This document shows positions 19,012-27,444 of a stretch of DNA of 64,000 nucleotides, piece by piece. The DNA comes from Candidatus Kirkpatrickella diaphorinae (GTDB lineage Bacteria > Pseudomonadota > Alphaproteobacteria > Acetobacterales > Acetobacteraceae). Position numbers and translations under genes: made by a program. Location: positions 1,816,501-1,880,500 of the forward strand of contig NZ_CP107052.1 in the NCBI RefSeq assembly GCF_025736875.1, given 5' to 3'. The notes below the pieces were generated by a model. The model was given only the letters and a program-made list of their open reading frames with translations, was not told the DNA's origin and searched no databases. The stretch's first letter is position 1. Each line of letters opens with the position of its first letter.

Positions 19012-19632
19012 TCACGCCATCGCGCCCAGAAGTCGCAATGCGGCTAAAAGGGGAAGCAAGGGAAGGCCGCGTATCTCGTCATAAGCACCCTCGATTTTCT
19101 CAAAAAGCTGCACGCCCCGGCCTTCGATTTGATAACCCCCGACCGAACTGAGGACTGCCTCCCCAGCCTGATGTAGATAATCATCAAGGAAAGCCTCACT
19201 GAAATGGCGCATCTGGAGGCGGGGGCGCGCGAGATGCGTCCATATGGGAGCGCCATGCTGGTAGATGACGCAGGCCGTATGCAAAATATGCGTTCGCCCC
19301 CGCAGAAAAATCAGGATGTCACGCAATGCGGTCATGTCAGGCGCTTTATCGATCTGCCGGTCTTCACAGGTCAGGATCTGATCCGCGGCGATGACCAACG
19401 CGCCCTCCTCAGCATCCGGCCTCAAGCTGTAATAACGCGCCTTAGCGTGGGCGAGCGCGACCGCGATCTCACCGCTTTCAACGCCACGCGCCCGCGCCTC
19501 ATCTCTTATGGTGGCTTCATCCACGTGAACAGGACATGCCCGCACATGGAGGCCTGCATGTTGCAGGAGATCCAACCTTGTCCGGGAACCGCTGGCAAGA
19601 ATGAGCGGCGTGTCGCGCTGTAACCTCGTCAT
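19012..19632 (-). CDS. maf: Maf-family nucleoside triphosphate pyrophosphatase
   Basis: Maf proteins hydrolyse non-canonical or modified NTPs to NMPs. The 206-residue protein has the N-terminal LILASGSRTRLDLLQ (10-24), HVDEATIRDEA, the family Asp in VIAADQIL, and the C-terminal EKIEGAYDEIRGLPLLPLL. Alphaproteobacteria often carry this gene beside the chromosomal origin opposite hemE, which is the arrangement seen here. It points away from hemE, leaving a 360-bp gap that I interpret as oriC. Confidence 0.9.
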   Translation of the reverse strand: MTRLQRDTPLILASGSRTRLDLLQHAGLHVRACPVHVDEATIRDEARARGVESGEIAVALAHAKARYYSLRPDAEEGALVIAADQILTCEDRQIDKAPDMTALRDILIFLRGRTHILHTACVIYQHGAPIWTHLARPRLQMRHFSEAFLDDYLHQAGEAVLSSVGGYQIEGRGVQLFEKIEGAYDEIRGLPLLPLLAALRLLGAMA

Positions 19633-19992
19633 GAGAAAACCTCGTCGTACGGAGTCGGGACTCGATGATCACAATCTCGCACAAGCCGCCTCACCCTGTG
19701 AATCCGGATCGTGAGTACTGGGGTACATGGGGAAAAAACCGGCTCATGCGGATGCCATGGTGGAGTACCGTGGATAGGGCCTTTCCGGCGGGTTACCGGT
19801 GAATTGTACACAGCCCTTTTGTGGGTAAAACTGGATAGATTCACGCAGCCCTTGCTGACAGCCACGTCCAGAGTTGTACACAGTGTGGGAAACATGTGGT
19901 ACATTTTTTGAAAGGCGGGTACCCCGTCTTCCACAGGGCTCTACAAAGACAATCACTTTCTTTTCTTTCTTCTTTTATGTTTATTGGCTCGT
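19633..19992. other. Candidate chromosomal replication origin (oriC) between maf and hemE
   Basis: A 360-bp gap without a supportable gene. It contains two identical DnaA-box-like 9-mers TTGTACACA at 19804-19812 and 19874-19882 (exactly 70 bp apart), a minus-strand TTACCCACA at 19820-19828, and weaker boxes at 19884-19892 and 19927-19935. An AT/pyrimidine-rich stretch at about 19948-19985 could be the unwinding element. Three GANTC sites are present; I see no TTAA-N7-TTAA CtrA site. In Caulobacter and other alphaproteobacteria the origin abuts hemE, so location and motif content agree. The hemE promoter must also lie here. Confidence 0.65.
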
Positions 19993-21081
19993 ATGACGTG
20001 CAATTCCCCGCCAATTGAAGCGAACCCCCATTCTGTCTCGACCGAGAAACCGCTTTTACGCGCTTTGGGTGGGCATCCTGTCTGGCCGCCCCCCTTATGG
20101 TTGATGCGCCAGGCGGGTCGTTATCTGCCCGAATTCCGCGCCTATCGGGAAAAATCGCCGTTTCTGACGCGGTGCCTGACGCCGGATATCGCGACAGAAC
20201 TGACATTACAACCCATCCAGCGTTTTGGCATGGATGGGGCCATCTTATTCTCTGACATTCTAATCCTCCCGCATGCCATGGGGCAGGCATTGGATTTCGT
20301 TGAAAATCTGGGGCCCGTCCTGACCCCGATCCGCGATGACGCGGCGCTTGACGCGCTGCAACCGGAGGCGGTCGCTTCTTTCATCACCCCCATTCTGGAG
20401 ACATTGCGCCATTTGCGCCGCGCTTTGCCGCCCGCGACAAGTTTACTGGGATTTGCCGGAAGTCCCTTCACCGTCAGCTGCTACATGATTGAGGGCCGAA
20501 GCTCCCGCGATTACAGCATCACGCGGGAGGCGATGTTGAAAGCGCCCGCATTTTACGACAGGCTCATGGCGCTTCTGACTGACGCCACTTCTGAGATGTT
20601 GATCGCGCAGATTGATGCCGGGGCGGAGGCGGTCATGCTGTTCGATAGCTGGGCGGGGCTTTTACCGCCACGCCTCTTCCGGCGTTACGTCATCGCGCCG
20701 ACGCGTCAGATCGTCACGGCGATTCGCGCGCAACATCCCCACGTCAAAATCATCGGTTTCCCCCGGCTCGCCGGCGTGATGGCGCCGATTTACGCGCAGG
20801 AGACCGGGATCGACGCCCTCGCTTGTGACACAGGGGCAAGCCTTGACATTGTGGCGGAGAGCCTGCCGCATTCAATGGCTTTACAGGGCAATCTTGACCC
20901 GCTGATCCTGAAAGCGGGGGGAGATGCATTGACCCAGGAGGCGCAGAATATCTGCCGGTCCATGTCGCATCGACCCCATATCTTCAATCTCGGCCATGGT
21001 GTCATGCCGGAAACCCCGCCAGAGCATGTCGCCATGCTGGTCGAGGCCATACGCACGCAGAAAAGACCTGAGATTTTATGA
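19993..21081 (+). CDS. hemE: Uroporphyrinogen decarboxylase HemE
   Basis: HemE decarboxylates uroporphyrinogen III to coproporphyrinogen III in haem synthesis. The 362-residue protein has the N-terminal signature PLWLMRQAGRYLPEFRAYRE (about 36-55) with the substrate-binding arginines, the catalytic Asp in FSDILILPHAMG, GFAGSPFTVSCYMIEG, and the C-terminal FNLGHGVMPETPPEHVAMLV. I use the ATG at 19993; a TTG three codons earlier is possible. It overlaps the next gene by 4 bp (ATGA) and heads a hemE-HAD-hemJ run. Confidence 0.96.
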   Translation: MTCNSPPIEANPHSVSTEKPLLRALGGHPVWPPPLWLMRQAGRYLPEFRAYREKSPFLTRCLTPDIATELTLQPIQRFGMDGAILFSDILILPHAMGQALDFVENLGPVLTPIRDDAALDALQPEAVASFITPILETLRHLRRALPPATSLLGFAGSPFTVSCYMIEGRSSRDYSITREAMLKAPAFYDRLMALLTDATSEMLIAQIDAGAEAVMLFDSWAGLLPPRLFRRYVIAPTRQIVTAIRAQHPHVKIIGFPRLAGVMAPIYAQETGIDALACDTGASLDIVAESLPHSMALQGNLDPLILKAGGDALTQEAQNICRSMSHRPHIFNLGHGVMPETPPEHVAMLVEAIRTQKRPEIL

Positions 21082-21764
21082 CGGAAAATTCCATCCCTCC
21101 CACGCTCAAGCTCATCATATTCGATTGTGATGGTGTCCTGATTGATAGTGAAGATGCGTCTTCCCGCCTGATTGCGGAAGTCGCGACGTCATGCGGCGTA
21201 AAAATGACACCGAAGCAGGCTTTGGCGCGCTTTTCCGGCACGCAGTTCTCTGTCGTCAAAAAAGCGCTCGAGGCGGATCTGCAGAAATCCCTACCGGATG
21301 ATCTCGTGGCGCAGATGCAGGCGCGTATGGTCGCGATGATGAAAGCCGAAGCGCGGCCCGTCAACGGCGTGGCGGCGCTCCTGAATGATGTGAAGGCGCT
21401 TGGCTACGCATTTCGCGTGGCCTCAAACTCATCCCGGGAGGAGATGGACGCCAAGTTTGCGCGTGCGGGTTTGAAGCATTTCTTCCCCGATGACCGTATC
21501 CACTCAGCCTTTGATGTCCCTCGCGCCAAACCGGCGCCGGATGTCTATCTGGCCGCGGCTGCAGCCGAACATCGATCCGTGCAGGAATGTCTCGTGGTGG
21601 AGGATAGTCTCCCGGGCGCGAAAGCGGCCGAGCAAGCGGGCATGGCCTGTTTTTTCCTTCGGGAAGATGGTCAGCGCCCGGTGGATGCGCCGCTCAATCT
21701 CACCGTCATCCGGTCGCTTTCTGAACTGGGACAGGCTTTGAAAAATGTGAAAGGAAAGACGTGA
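21078..21764 (+). CDS. HAD-superfamily hydrolase (subfamily IA)
   Basis: Haloacid-dehalogenase-type phosphatase or phosphomutase of 228 residues. Motif I is FDCDGVLIDSE with nucleophile Asp16 and Asp18, motif II is RVASNSSREEMD, Lys is in the AKPAPDVYL segment, and motif IV is VVEDSLPGAKAAEQAG. The helical cap between motifs I and II (about 25-95) marks class C1/IA, as in phosphoglycolate phosphatase and beta-phosphoglucomutase. Its substrate is unknown; position between hemE and hemJ suggests co-expression only. It overlaps hemE by 4 bp and hemJ by 1 bp. Confidence 0.85.
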   Translation: MTENSIPPTLKLIIFDCDGVLIDSEDASSRLIAEVATSCGVKMTPKQALARFSGTQFSVVKKALEADLQKSLPDDLVAQMQARMVAMMKAEARPVNGVAALLNDVKALGYAFRVASNSSREEMDAKFARAGLKHFFPDDRIHSAFDVPRAKPAPDVYLAAAAAEHRSVQECLVVEDSLPGAKAAEQAGMACFFLREDGQRPVDAPLNLTVIRSLSELGQALKNVKGKT

Positions 21765-22213
21765 TGGATATTTTCATCCCTTATCTGCTGTGGCTGAAAG
21801 CCTTTCACATGATTGCCGTTATCGCCTGGATGGCGGGGATGCTCTATCTGCCACGTCTCTATGTCTACCATACGCAGACATCGGTCGGCAGTGTGGAAAG
21901 TGCGCGATTTATTTTGATGGAGCGTCGTCTTTCCCTTGCCATCATTGCGCCGGCCATGACCTTGACGACCGTGCTCGGCATCATTCTCGCTCTGATACCC
22001 GGCGTGATTGACTGGCATGCGGGCTGGTGGTGGGCGAAACTCATTGCGGTGGTCGGTCTCTTCGGGTTTCATGGCTTCTGCGCACGATGGCGCCGCCAAT
22101 TGCGGCATGAGCAGCGCCTTCATTCCGAAAAGTTCTTCCGCATGGTCAATGAGGTGCCGACGCTTCTCATGATCATCATCGTCATTGCGATCGTCGTACG
22201 GCCCTGGGGCTGA
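21764..22213 (+). CDS. hemJ: Protoporphyrinogen oxidase HemJ
   Basis: HemJ is the membrane protoporphyrinogen IX oxidase used by many bacteria that lack HemG and HemY. The 149-residue product has four predicted membrane helices. The first carries the family motif FHMIAVIAWMAGMLYLPRL with the conserved His; the central WWWAKLIAVVGLFGFHG segment and the C-terminal NEVPTLLMIIIVIAIVVRP complete the UPF0093 pattern. The start is the ATG at 21764, sharing one base with the preceding stop, with AAAGGA upstream; a GTG one codon earlier is less likely. Co-location with hemE supports the haem role. Confidence 0.9.
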   Translation: MDIFIPYLLWLKAFHMIAVIAWMAGMLYLPRLYVYHTQTSVGSVESARFILMERRLSLAIIAPAMTLTTVLGIILALIPGVIDWHAGWWWAKLIAVVGLFGFHGFCARWRRQLRHEQRLHSEKFFRMVNEVPTLLMIIIVIAIVVRPWG

Positions 22214-22238
22214 AGGTCAGAATCGCTCGTGCTTTCCC

Positions 22239-23183
22239 TCAGCAATAAGTGAAGGGATATTGCGCACCGGTGATCTCGACGGAGCATTGCCACAGGCGCT
22301 TCTGATCCACTTCCTTGCGGGCCGATGCGGGGATGTGGGCCGGGCCGACAGGTCCGCTCCTTTCCCCGAATTTCTGCGGGCCGAAATAGGCGCCGCCGAC
22401 ATCTCCGCCAAGCCAGACCGGTGCCAGAAGCGGCTGCACGCCATCGGCGACATCCTGCGCAAAATGGTTGAATATCGCAGCGCCAACTGGCTCAACCACG
22501 CGCTGATAAACGCGCTGTTTGAAGGTTGGAACCGTCTCCTGATGCGGGATGCTGGCAATCATATTCGTGCGTGTCCATCCAGGATGCGCAGCGCATGATT
22601 GCACGGGTATTTCATGCTGGCGCAGCAACTTGTCCAGTGTGAGGGCGAACATCAGATTGGCCAGTTTGCTCTGACGATAAAACGTCATGGAATCATAATG
22701 TCGCGCGGCTTTCAGATCCTCAAAATGGATTCGCCCTTTTAAAGCGGCGCGTGAGGCCACGGTGATGACCCGCCCCTTGCCACGGATCAACGCGGGAAGC
22801 AGGCACGATGTCAGCAGAAAATGCGCAAGATGGTTCGTGCCGAACTGTAATTCCTGCCCGTATGAGGTCAGGACGCGTTCCTGCGGTCCCATGACGCCGG
22901 CATTGTTGATGAGGATATCAAGCCCTTCAACATCGAGGCGCTGCGCAAAGGAGCTGATTTCATCAAGTGAGGACAAATCAAGCTGGCAATAGGTCACGTC
23001 AGCTTCAGGCATCTGCTTTTTGAGATCATCGACGCGGCTTTGCCCTCTCTCAGGGTTGCGTCCTGTCATCATGACGCGGACACCGCGCGCGGCCAGCTGA
23101 CGCGAAGCCTCAAGCCCCAGGCCGTTGGTGCTGCCCGTTACGATGGCTGTTTTTCTGCTGCCAGTTTTCTGAGTTCTGCCCAT
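22239..23183 (-). CDS. Short-chain dehydrogenase/reductase (retinol-dehydrogenase-like)
   Basis: NAD(P)-dependent SDR of 314 residues. It has cofactor loop TGSTNGLG (16-23), ILINNAGVMGP, and active-site YRQSKLAN (YxxxK), followed by AAHPGWTRTNM. The long C-terminal segment resembles bacterial relatives of retinol and protochlorophyllide dehydrogenases. Substrate is unknown. Its start lies 46 bp inside the 3' end of the dedA-like gene in another frame, and no later in-frame start would keep the cofactor loop, so the overlap appears real. Confidence 0.85.
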   Translation of the reverse strand: MGRTQKTGSRKTAIVTGSTNGLGLEASRQLAARGVRVMMTGRNPERGQSRVDDLKKQMPEADVTYCQLDLSSLDEISSFAQRLDVEGLDILINNAGVMGPQERVLTSYGQELQFGTNHLAHFLLTSCLLPALIRGKGRVITVASRAALKGRIHFEDLKAARHYDSMTFYRQSKLANLMFALTLDKLLRQHEIPVQSCAAHPGWTRTNMIASIPHQETVPTFKQRVYQRVVEPVGAAIFNHFAQDVADGVQPLLAPVWLGGDVGGAYFGPQKFGERSGPVGPAHIPASARKEVDQKRLWQCSVEITGAQYPFTYC

Positions 23184-23836
23184 TCTCCGTCCTTCGGTAA
23201 ATAAGGGTCATGATGCGCTGCTTCCATCGCAGCTTGCATAAACCTCTTTTCATTTCGTTTGAGCAGGAAGAAGATAATGAGCGCCACGATAAGAAAGACA
23301 CCGCCAATGGAGAGGGCGAGAGGCCCTGAGAGATTGAGAATGCCTTTACCGAGGAAATAAGTCGCCGCTGCATAGCCTCCCGCCCACGCAACTCCGCCCA
23401 ACGCGTTATAAACCAGAAAGAGCCGCCAGTTCATATGATTGGCACCGGCGAGTAAGGCGGAGAATAATCTCAGTATAACGACAAATCGACCGAAGAAAAC
23501 AACGATTCCACCATGGCGCTGAAACAAGTATCGTCCGAGTAACAGGCGTTTCGGCGTCAGCCCGATTTTACTTCCATGTTTGATGAGTAACGGAAAACCG
23601 ACCGCACGTCCGATGAGATACCCGAAATTATCGCCCATGATCGCGCCGATAATTGCCGCCAGGGCAATCCAATGGATGCCAAGATGATGGGTGGATGCAG
23701 CATAAAGGGAGGAGGCAATAATCAGGCTTTCGGCCGGAAGGGGCAGGCCCATACTTTCCAGCATGACGACGCAACCGATTATGCCGTAACCATACTCCCG
23801 GATGAGATGTTCAAGAAAGTCTAACAGGTTCGTCAC
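23138..23836 (-). CDS. DedA-family membrane protein
   Basis: DedA/Tvp38-family integral membrane protein of 232 residues, a family linked to undecaprenyl-phosphate and phospholipid flipping and to envelope homeostasis. It begins LEHLIREYGYGIIGCVVMLE and contains the family features ESMGLPLPAESLIIASSLYA, GDNFGYLIGRAVGFPL, and FGRFVVILRLFSALLAGANH with the conserved Gly/Arg residues, plus the terminal hydrophobic helices (about 180-215). The downstream SDR overlaps it by 46 bp, so they are probably translated from one message. Confidence 0.87.
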   Translation of the reverse strand: MTNLLDFLEHLIREYGYGIIGCVVMLESMGLPLPAESLIIASSLYAASTHHLGIHWIALAAIIGAIMGDNFGYLIGRAVGFPLLIKHGSKIGLTPKRLLLGRYLFQRHGGIVVFFGRFVVILRLFSALLAGANHMNWRLFLVYNALGGVAWAGGYAAATYFLGKGILNLSGPLALSIGGVFLIVALIIFFLLKRNEKRFMQAAMEAAHHDPYLPKDGEWAELRKLAAEKQPS

Positions 23837-23922
23837 CCTCCGGCGGCTTGATCAAAGGAAACAAAAATCGGCATCATCACCCATCATGTCAAAGCCTTTC
23901 TGGAGCCGGACCGCATCCTGTC

Positions 23923-25851
23923 ATGACAAAAAGACAAACACCCTCGCCCGCGACGGGACATTCTCCCTGGGTCACCGCAGATTTTGTCGCCGGGCGGACA
24001 ACCCAGCTTGCCGAGATACGCACCTTAGCCGACACGGTCTATTGGCTTGAGACGCGCGCCGCAAAAGGGGGGAAGACAATTCTCGTCGCGCAGAAAAACG
24101 CGTCTCCGCCCCGTGACGTGACAACGCCCGACGTCAACGTCAGATCTTCCGTCAATGAATATGGTGGCGGGGCCTATGCGGTCGGTGCGGGGGGGTGTGT
24201 CATCTTCACCAATGCCGTGGATGGTCGCATTTATTGCTTATCAGGCGGTGTGCAGAAGGTGTTGGGCGGCTCGGATGATTGTCGCTACGCCGATTTCTCC
24301 CCTCTATCAGCGATACAGGCGGTATCCCGCCCCACGATGTCAGAGGGTGTTTTCTGCATCAGGGAGGATCATCGCGCCGCTGAGCAGACGGAGACGAGCA
24401 TTGTCTGGGTTGCGGAAGGGATTGAGACGGTCCTGATCAGAGGGCAGGATTTCTACGCGTCACCGCGCCTGTCGCCGGATGGGCAATCTCTCGCTTTCAT
24501 CAGTTGGGATCATCCCAATATGCCTTGGAACGAGACTCAACTGAAACTGGCACGACTGGATTGGGCGTCGGGACACCCTGTCATCCGGGACATTGCTATG
24601 CTGGTGGGAGAGGATGCAGCTTGCAGCATCATGGAGCCGGTCTGGCAGGACCAGTCGACGCTCTTCGCCCTGTCCGACGCGAAGGGCACCTGGCAACCGA
24701 TAAAATTTGAGGAGAAAGAAAACTGGGCGGGCGCGTTTCTGCCGGACTCGGGTTTTGAAATCGGCGCGCCACCCTGGGTTTTTGGTCATCAATCCCTGAT
24801 CTGCCTGCGTGATGGCGGGCTTCTGGCGCATGGCGTTAAAAATGGGATGCCGCACGTCGCTCATTTTGATGGAAACGCCTGGCAGGATACGCATTTCGGG
24901 CTCGCTGCCGCCGTGCCCCTGCCGATTGGCGACGCGTTTGCCTGGCTCCACACGCCCAGTGATGCCCCACCCGCGATCCGTATCGGGCGCAACCTCGCGC
25001 AAAGTCGGGTTCTGCAATCGGCTTTTACATTTCCTGATGGGATCGGCCCGGAACATTGCGCTCATCCGCGTGTCCTTGATTTTCCCACACGGGATGGAGC
25101 CACGGCACATGGTTTTTTCTATGCGCCTGTCGGTGGCGCTGCCCTCGCGGATACAACGGGGCGTCCGCCGCTTATCGTCACGGCGCATGGGGGGCCGACA
25201 GCGGCGGCCAATCCGGCTTTTTCTTTCAAGGTGCAATGGTGGACGACGCGGGGTTTCGCCCTGCTGGATGTGAATTATCGCGGGTCAACAGGGTGGGGGC
25301 GCGCTTATCGACAGGCTTTGGATGGTGAATGGGGTGCGCGTGACGTGCTCGATTGCATTGATGCCGCGCAATTTATCTGTGATCAGGGCCTGGCGGACTC
25401 GAAGCGTTGCGTCATCCGCGGGGGCAGTTCCGGCGGGCTGACCGTGCTGCGCTGTCTGGCGCTTTCAGATATATTCTGTGCTGGGACATCGCTTTATGGC
25501 GTTGCGGACCTTATGACGCTGGTTGCCGAGACACATAAGTTTGAGTCGCGTTATCTTGACCGCCTCATCGGGCCGCTCCCCGCGGCGCGTCATCTCTATA
25601 CCGACCGCTCACCCGTTCATCATGCGGCGCAGATCAAAGTGCCCGTCCTGTTCCTGCATGGAGATGCAGACCAGGTTGTGCCCCTGACGCAGGCGGAGGA
25701 GATGTATCAGCGTCTGAAAAATCATGGCGTGACCACCGAGATTAAAATCTATCCGGGCGAAGGCCATGGTTTTCGCAATGCCGAAACTTTGCGGGATTCA
25801 TTCCAGCGGGAATATGATTTCTATTTGAGTGTCTTCTGCGGCGTGGCCTGA
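23923..25851 (+). CDS. S9-family serine peptidase (prolyl oligopeptidase family)
   Basis: Alpha/beta-hydrolase peptidase of 642 residues (starting at the ATG at 23923) with an N-terminal beta-propeller (about 1-380) and a C-terminal catalytic domain. The nucleophile lies in RGGSSGG (Ser502), the acid in FLHGDADQVVPLTQAEEMY and the His in GEGHGFRNAETL. Members are dipeptidyl or acylaminoacyl peptidases. There is no signal peptide, so it is likely cytosolic. An upstream TTG (23848) could extend the protein by 25 residues, but that part is His/Pro-rich and unlike the family. The 3' end overlaps the convergent MATE gene by 31 bp. Confidence 0.88.
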   Translation: MTKRQTPSPATGHSPWVTADFVAGRTTQLAEIRTLADTVYWLETRAAKGGKTILVAQKNASPPRDVTTPDVNVRSSVNEYGGGAYAVGAGGCVIFTNAVDGRIYCLSGGVQKVLGGSDDCRYADFSPLSAIQAVSRPTMSEGVFCIREDHRAAEQTETSIVWVAEGIETVLIRGQDFYASPRLSPDGQSLAFISWDHPNMPWNETQLKLARLDWASGHPVIRDIAMLVGEDAACSIMEPVWQDQSTLFALSDAKGTWQPIKFEEKENWAGAFLPDSGFEIGAPPWVFGHQSLICLRDGGLLAHGVKNGMPHVAHFDGNAWQDTHFGLAAAVPLPIGDAFAWLHTPSDAPPAIRIGRNLAQSRVLQSAFTFPDGIGPEHCAHPRVLDFPTRDGATAHGFFYAPVGGAALADTTGRPPLIVTAHGGPTAAANPAFSFKVQWWTTRGFALLDVNYRGSTGWGRAYRQALDGEWGARDVLDCIDAAQFICDQGLADSKRCVIRGGSSGGLTVLRCLALSDIFCAGTSLYGVADLMTLVAETHKFESRYLDRLIGPLPAARHLYTDRSPVHHAAQIKVPVLFLHGDADQVVPLTQAEEMYQRLKNHGVTTEIKIYPGEGHGFRNAETLRDSFQREYDFYLSVFCGVA

Positions 25852-27269
25852 TCGAGGTGGTTGACGACCCAGAACGCGGTCAGGACGGCAACGCTGCCGA
25901 AGATGATCATCCCCACCGCCTGCCCGTAAAGAATGCCGAAAGGCCCCCAATGTGCGCCGATCCAGACAAGCGGGATGGTGCCAAGCGTGGCGCGCCCCCA
26001 ATTAAACCCGGTTGAGAAAAGCGGGCGCGAAAGATTATTGAAAATCGTGTTGGAGACGAAGAGAAGCCCGAGGAAGAAATAGCTTGCGACCAGATAGTCG
26101 CAAAACAGATGCACGATATCGAGCGCGACACCTTTCGGCGCAAAAATTGTCACGATCTCGCATTGAAACACGTAAAGTGTGATCCAGGTGATGATGACGC
26201 AGATCAGTGTCATTTTCAGGGAGGCCACCAATGTTTCCCGCACACGATGGTAATATTGCGCGCCGTAATTCTGCGACACGATCGGCCCGACTGAGCCCGT
26301 TAAAGCAAAGACAAACGCGAAGGCGACCGGGATGATCCTGTCAATAGTGGTCTGGCCGGATATGGCTTCCGCACCGAAACGCGCCATTGCATGTGTGACA
26401 AAAACCCCCCCGAACGGCGTTGCGATATTCGTCGCGACAGCGGGCAGGGCGACGGCGCCGACTTCCTTCAATGAAGCGCTGAAAAATTCCATCCTCGGCC
26501 AGGTCAGGATGCGGTGGCGACGCAGGCTGAGATAAGCGGCGGTAACCACCGCGAAGCGGGAAATGATGGTGCTGATCGCGGCGCCGACAAGGGCGAGATT
26601 GAACCCGAAAATCAGGATAAGATCGAGCAGGGCGGAGACAACCGCTCCGATCAACGACACCTGCATGGAGCGACGCGCATCGCCCGTCGTGCGGAGCAGG
26701 GCGGATTGCGCCATTCCCAGACAGACGAGCGGAAGGCCGAATGACGTGAGTTGCAGATAGGTGGTGGCCTGGCGCAACACCTCCCCCCGTGCCCCGAGTG
26801 CGGAGAGGAGATCATACGCGAAGATCAACGTCACAACGCCGAGCGCCGCGCTGATACAGAACATGAAGGCGATGAAGCATGACGCGTAATAACGCGCGCG
26901 GACGAGGCGCCCCGCACCGAGGAGGCGGCCAATTGTCGCACCCAGCCCGATTGTCATGCCGATGGACAAGGCAATCTGGATATAGCTGATGCTGCCGGCA
27001 AAGCCGATGGCGGCGGTCAGATTCGGGTCATGAAGATGGGAAATATAATAGAAATTGAGGAGATCAACCGCGAAAACGGCCATCAGCCCGATCGCACCGG
27101 TGGAGGCCATCACAAAAACATGGCGCCGAATGTCCCCATGCGTGAAACGCGCCGGGTTGGTTTCCTGAGGGTCAATGACAGGTGCCTGCTCAGATGAAAC
27201 ATCGGCGGCGTCAGCCTGGCGACCAAAACGTTTTTTCGGGGAGAAAATCATGGAAGTTAAAACTGCCAC
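25821..27269 (-). CDS. MATE-family multidrug/cation exporter
   Basis: Multidrug and toxic compound extrusion protein of 482 residues with about 12 hydrophobic helices, arranged as two MATE halves (TASTGAIGLMAVFAVDLLNF region near 55; second half from about 270). The first half has GMTIGLGATIGRLLGAGRLV and QSALLRTTGDARRSM, typical of NorM/DinF relatives that exchange Na+ or H+ for drugs. The cytoplasmic N-tail of about 45 residues is longer than usual. The start is a GTG at 27269; the ATG at 27251 is equally possible. Convergent overlap with the S9 peptidase gene. Confidence 0.85.
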   Translation of the reverse strand: MAVLTSMIFSPKKRFGRQADAADVSSEQAPVIDPQETNPARFTHGDIRRHVFVMASTGAIGLMAVFAVDLLNFYYISHLHDPNLTAAIGFAGSISYIQIALSIGMTIGLGATIGRLLGAGRLVRARYYASCFIAFMFCISAALGVVTLIFAYDLLSALGARGEVLRQATTYLQLTSFGLPLVCLGMAQSALLRTTGDARRSMQVSLIGAVVSALLDLILIFGFNLALVGAAISTIISRFAVVTAAYLSLRRHRILTWPRMEFFSASLKEVGAVALPAVATNIATPFGGVFVTHAMARFGAEAISGQTTIDRIIPVAFAFVFALTGSVGPIVSQNYGAQYYHRVRETLVASLKMTLICVIITWITLYVFQCEIVTIFAPKGVALDIVHLFCDYLVASYFFLGLLFVSNTIFNNLSRPLFSTGFNWGRATLGTIPLVWIGAHWGPFGILYGQAVGMIIFGSVAVLTAFWVVNHLDQATPQKTLK

Positions 27270-27444
27270 ATTACGTCATGGGACGAAAGATTGTTTATGG
27301 ATGCGAGATTTTACGCAACAGCCTAAACACGGTTGTGCCGTTTATCACGTGATGCGGCGGCGCTTCCCGACAACGCCTCGTGTGCGGAAGATGACACCGC
27401 GCTCAATTCGACAGAGTGGATGACGCAGAGAAGGTTTGAGCACC

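Noticed and set aside
19629-20290. Leftward open frames covering the maf-hemE gap
   Set aside because: They run antisense into hemE, have no ribosome-binding site and no family resemblance; the gap is better explained as an origin.
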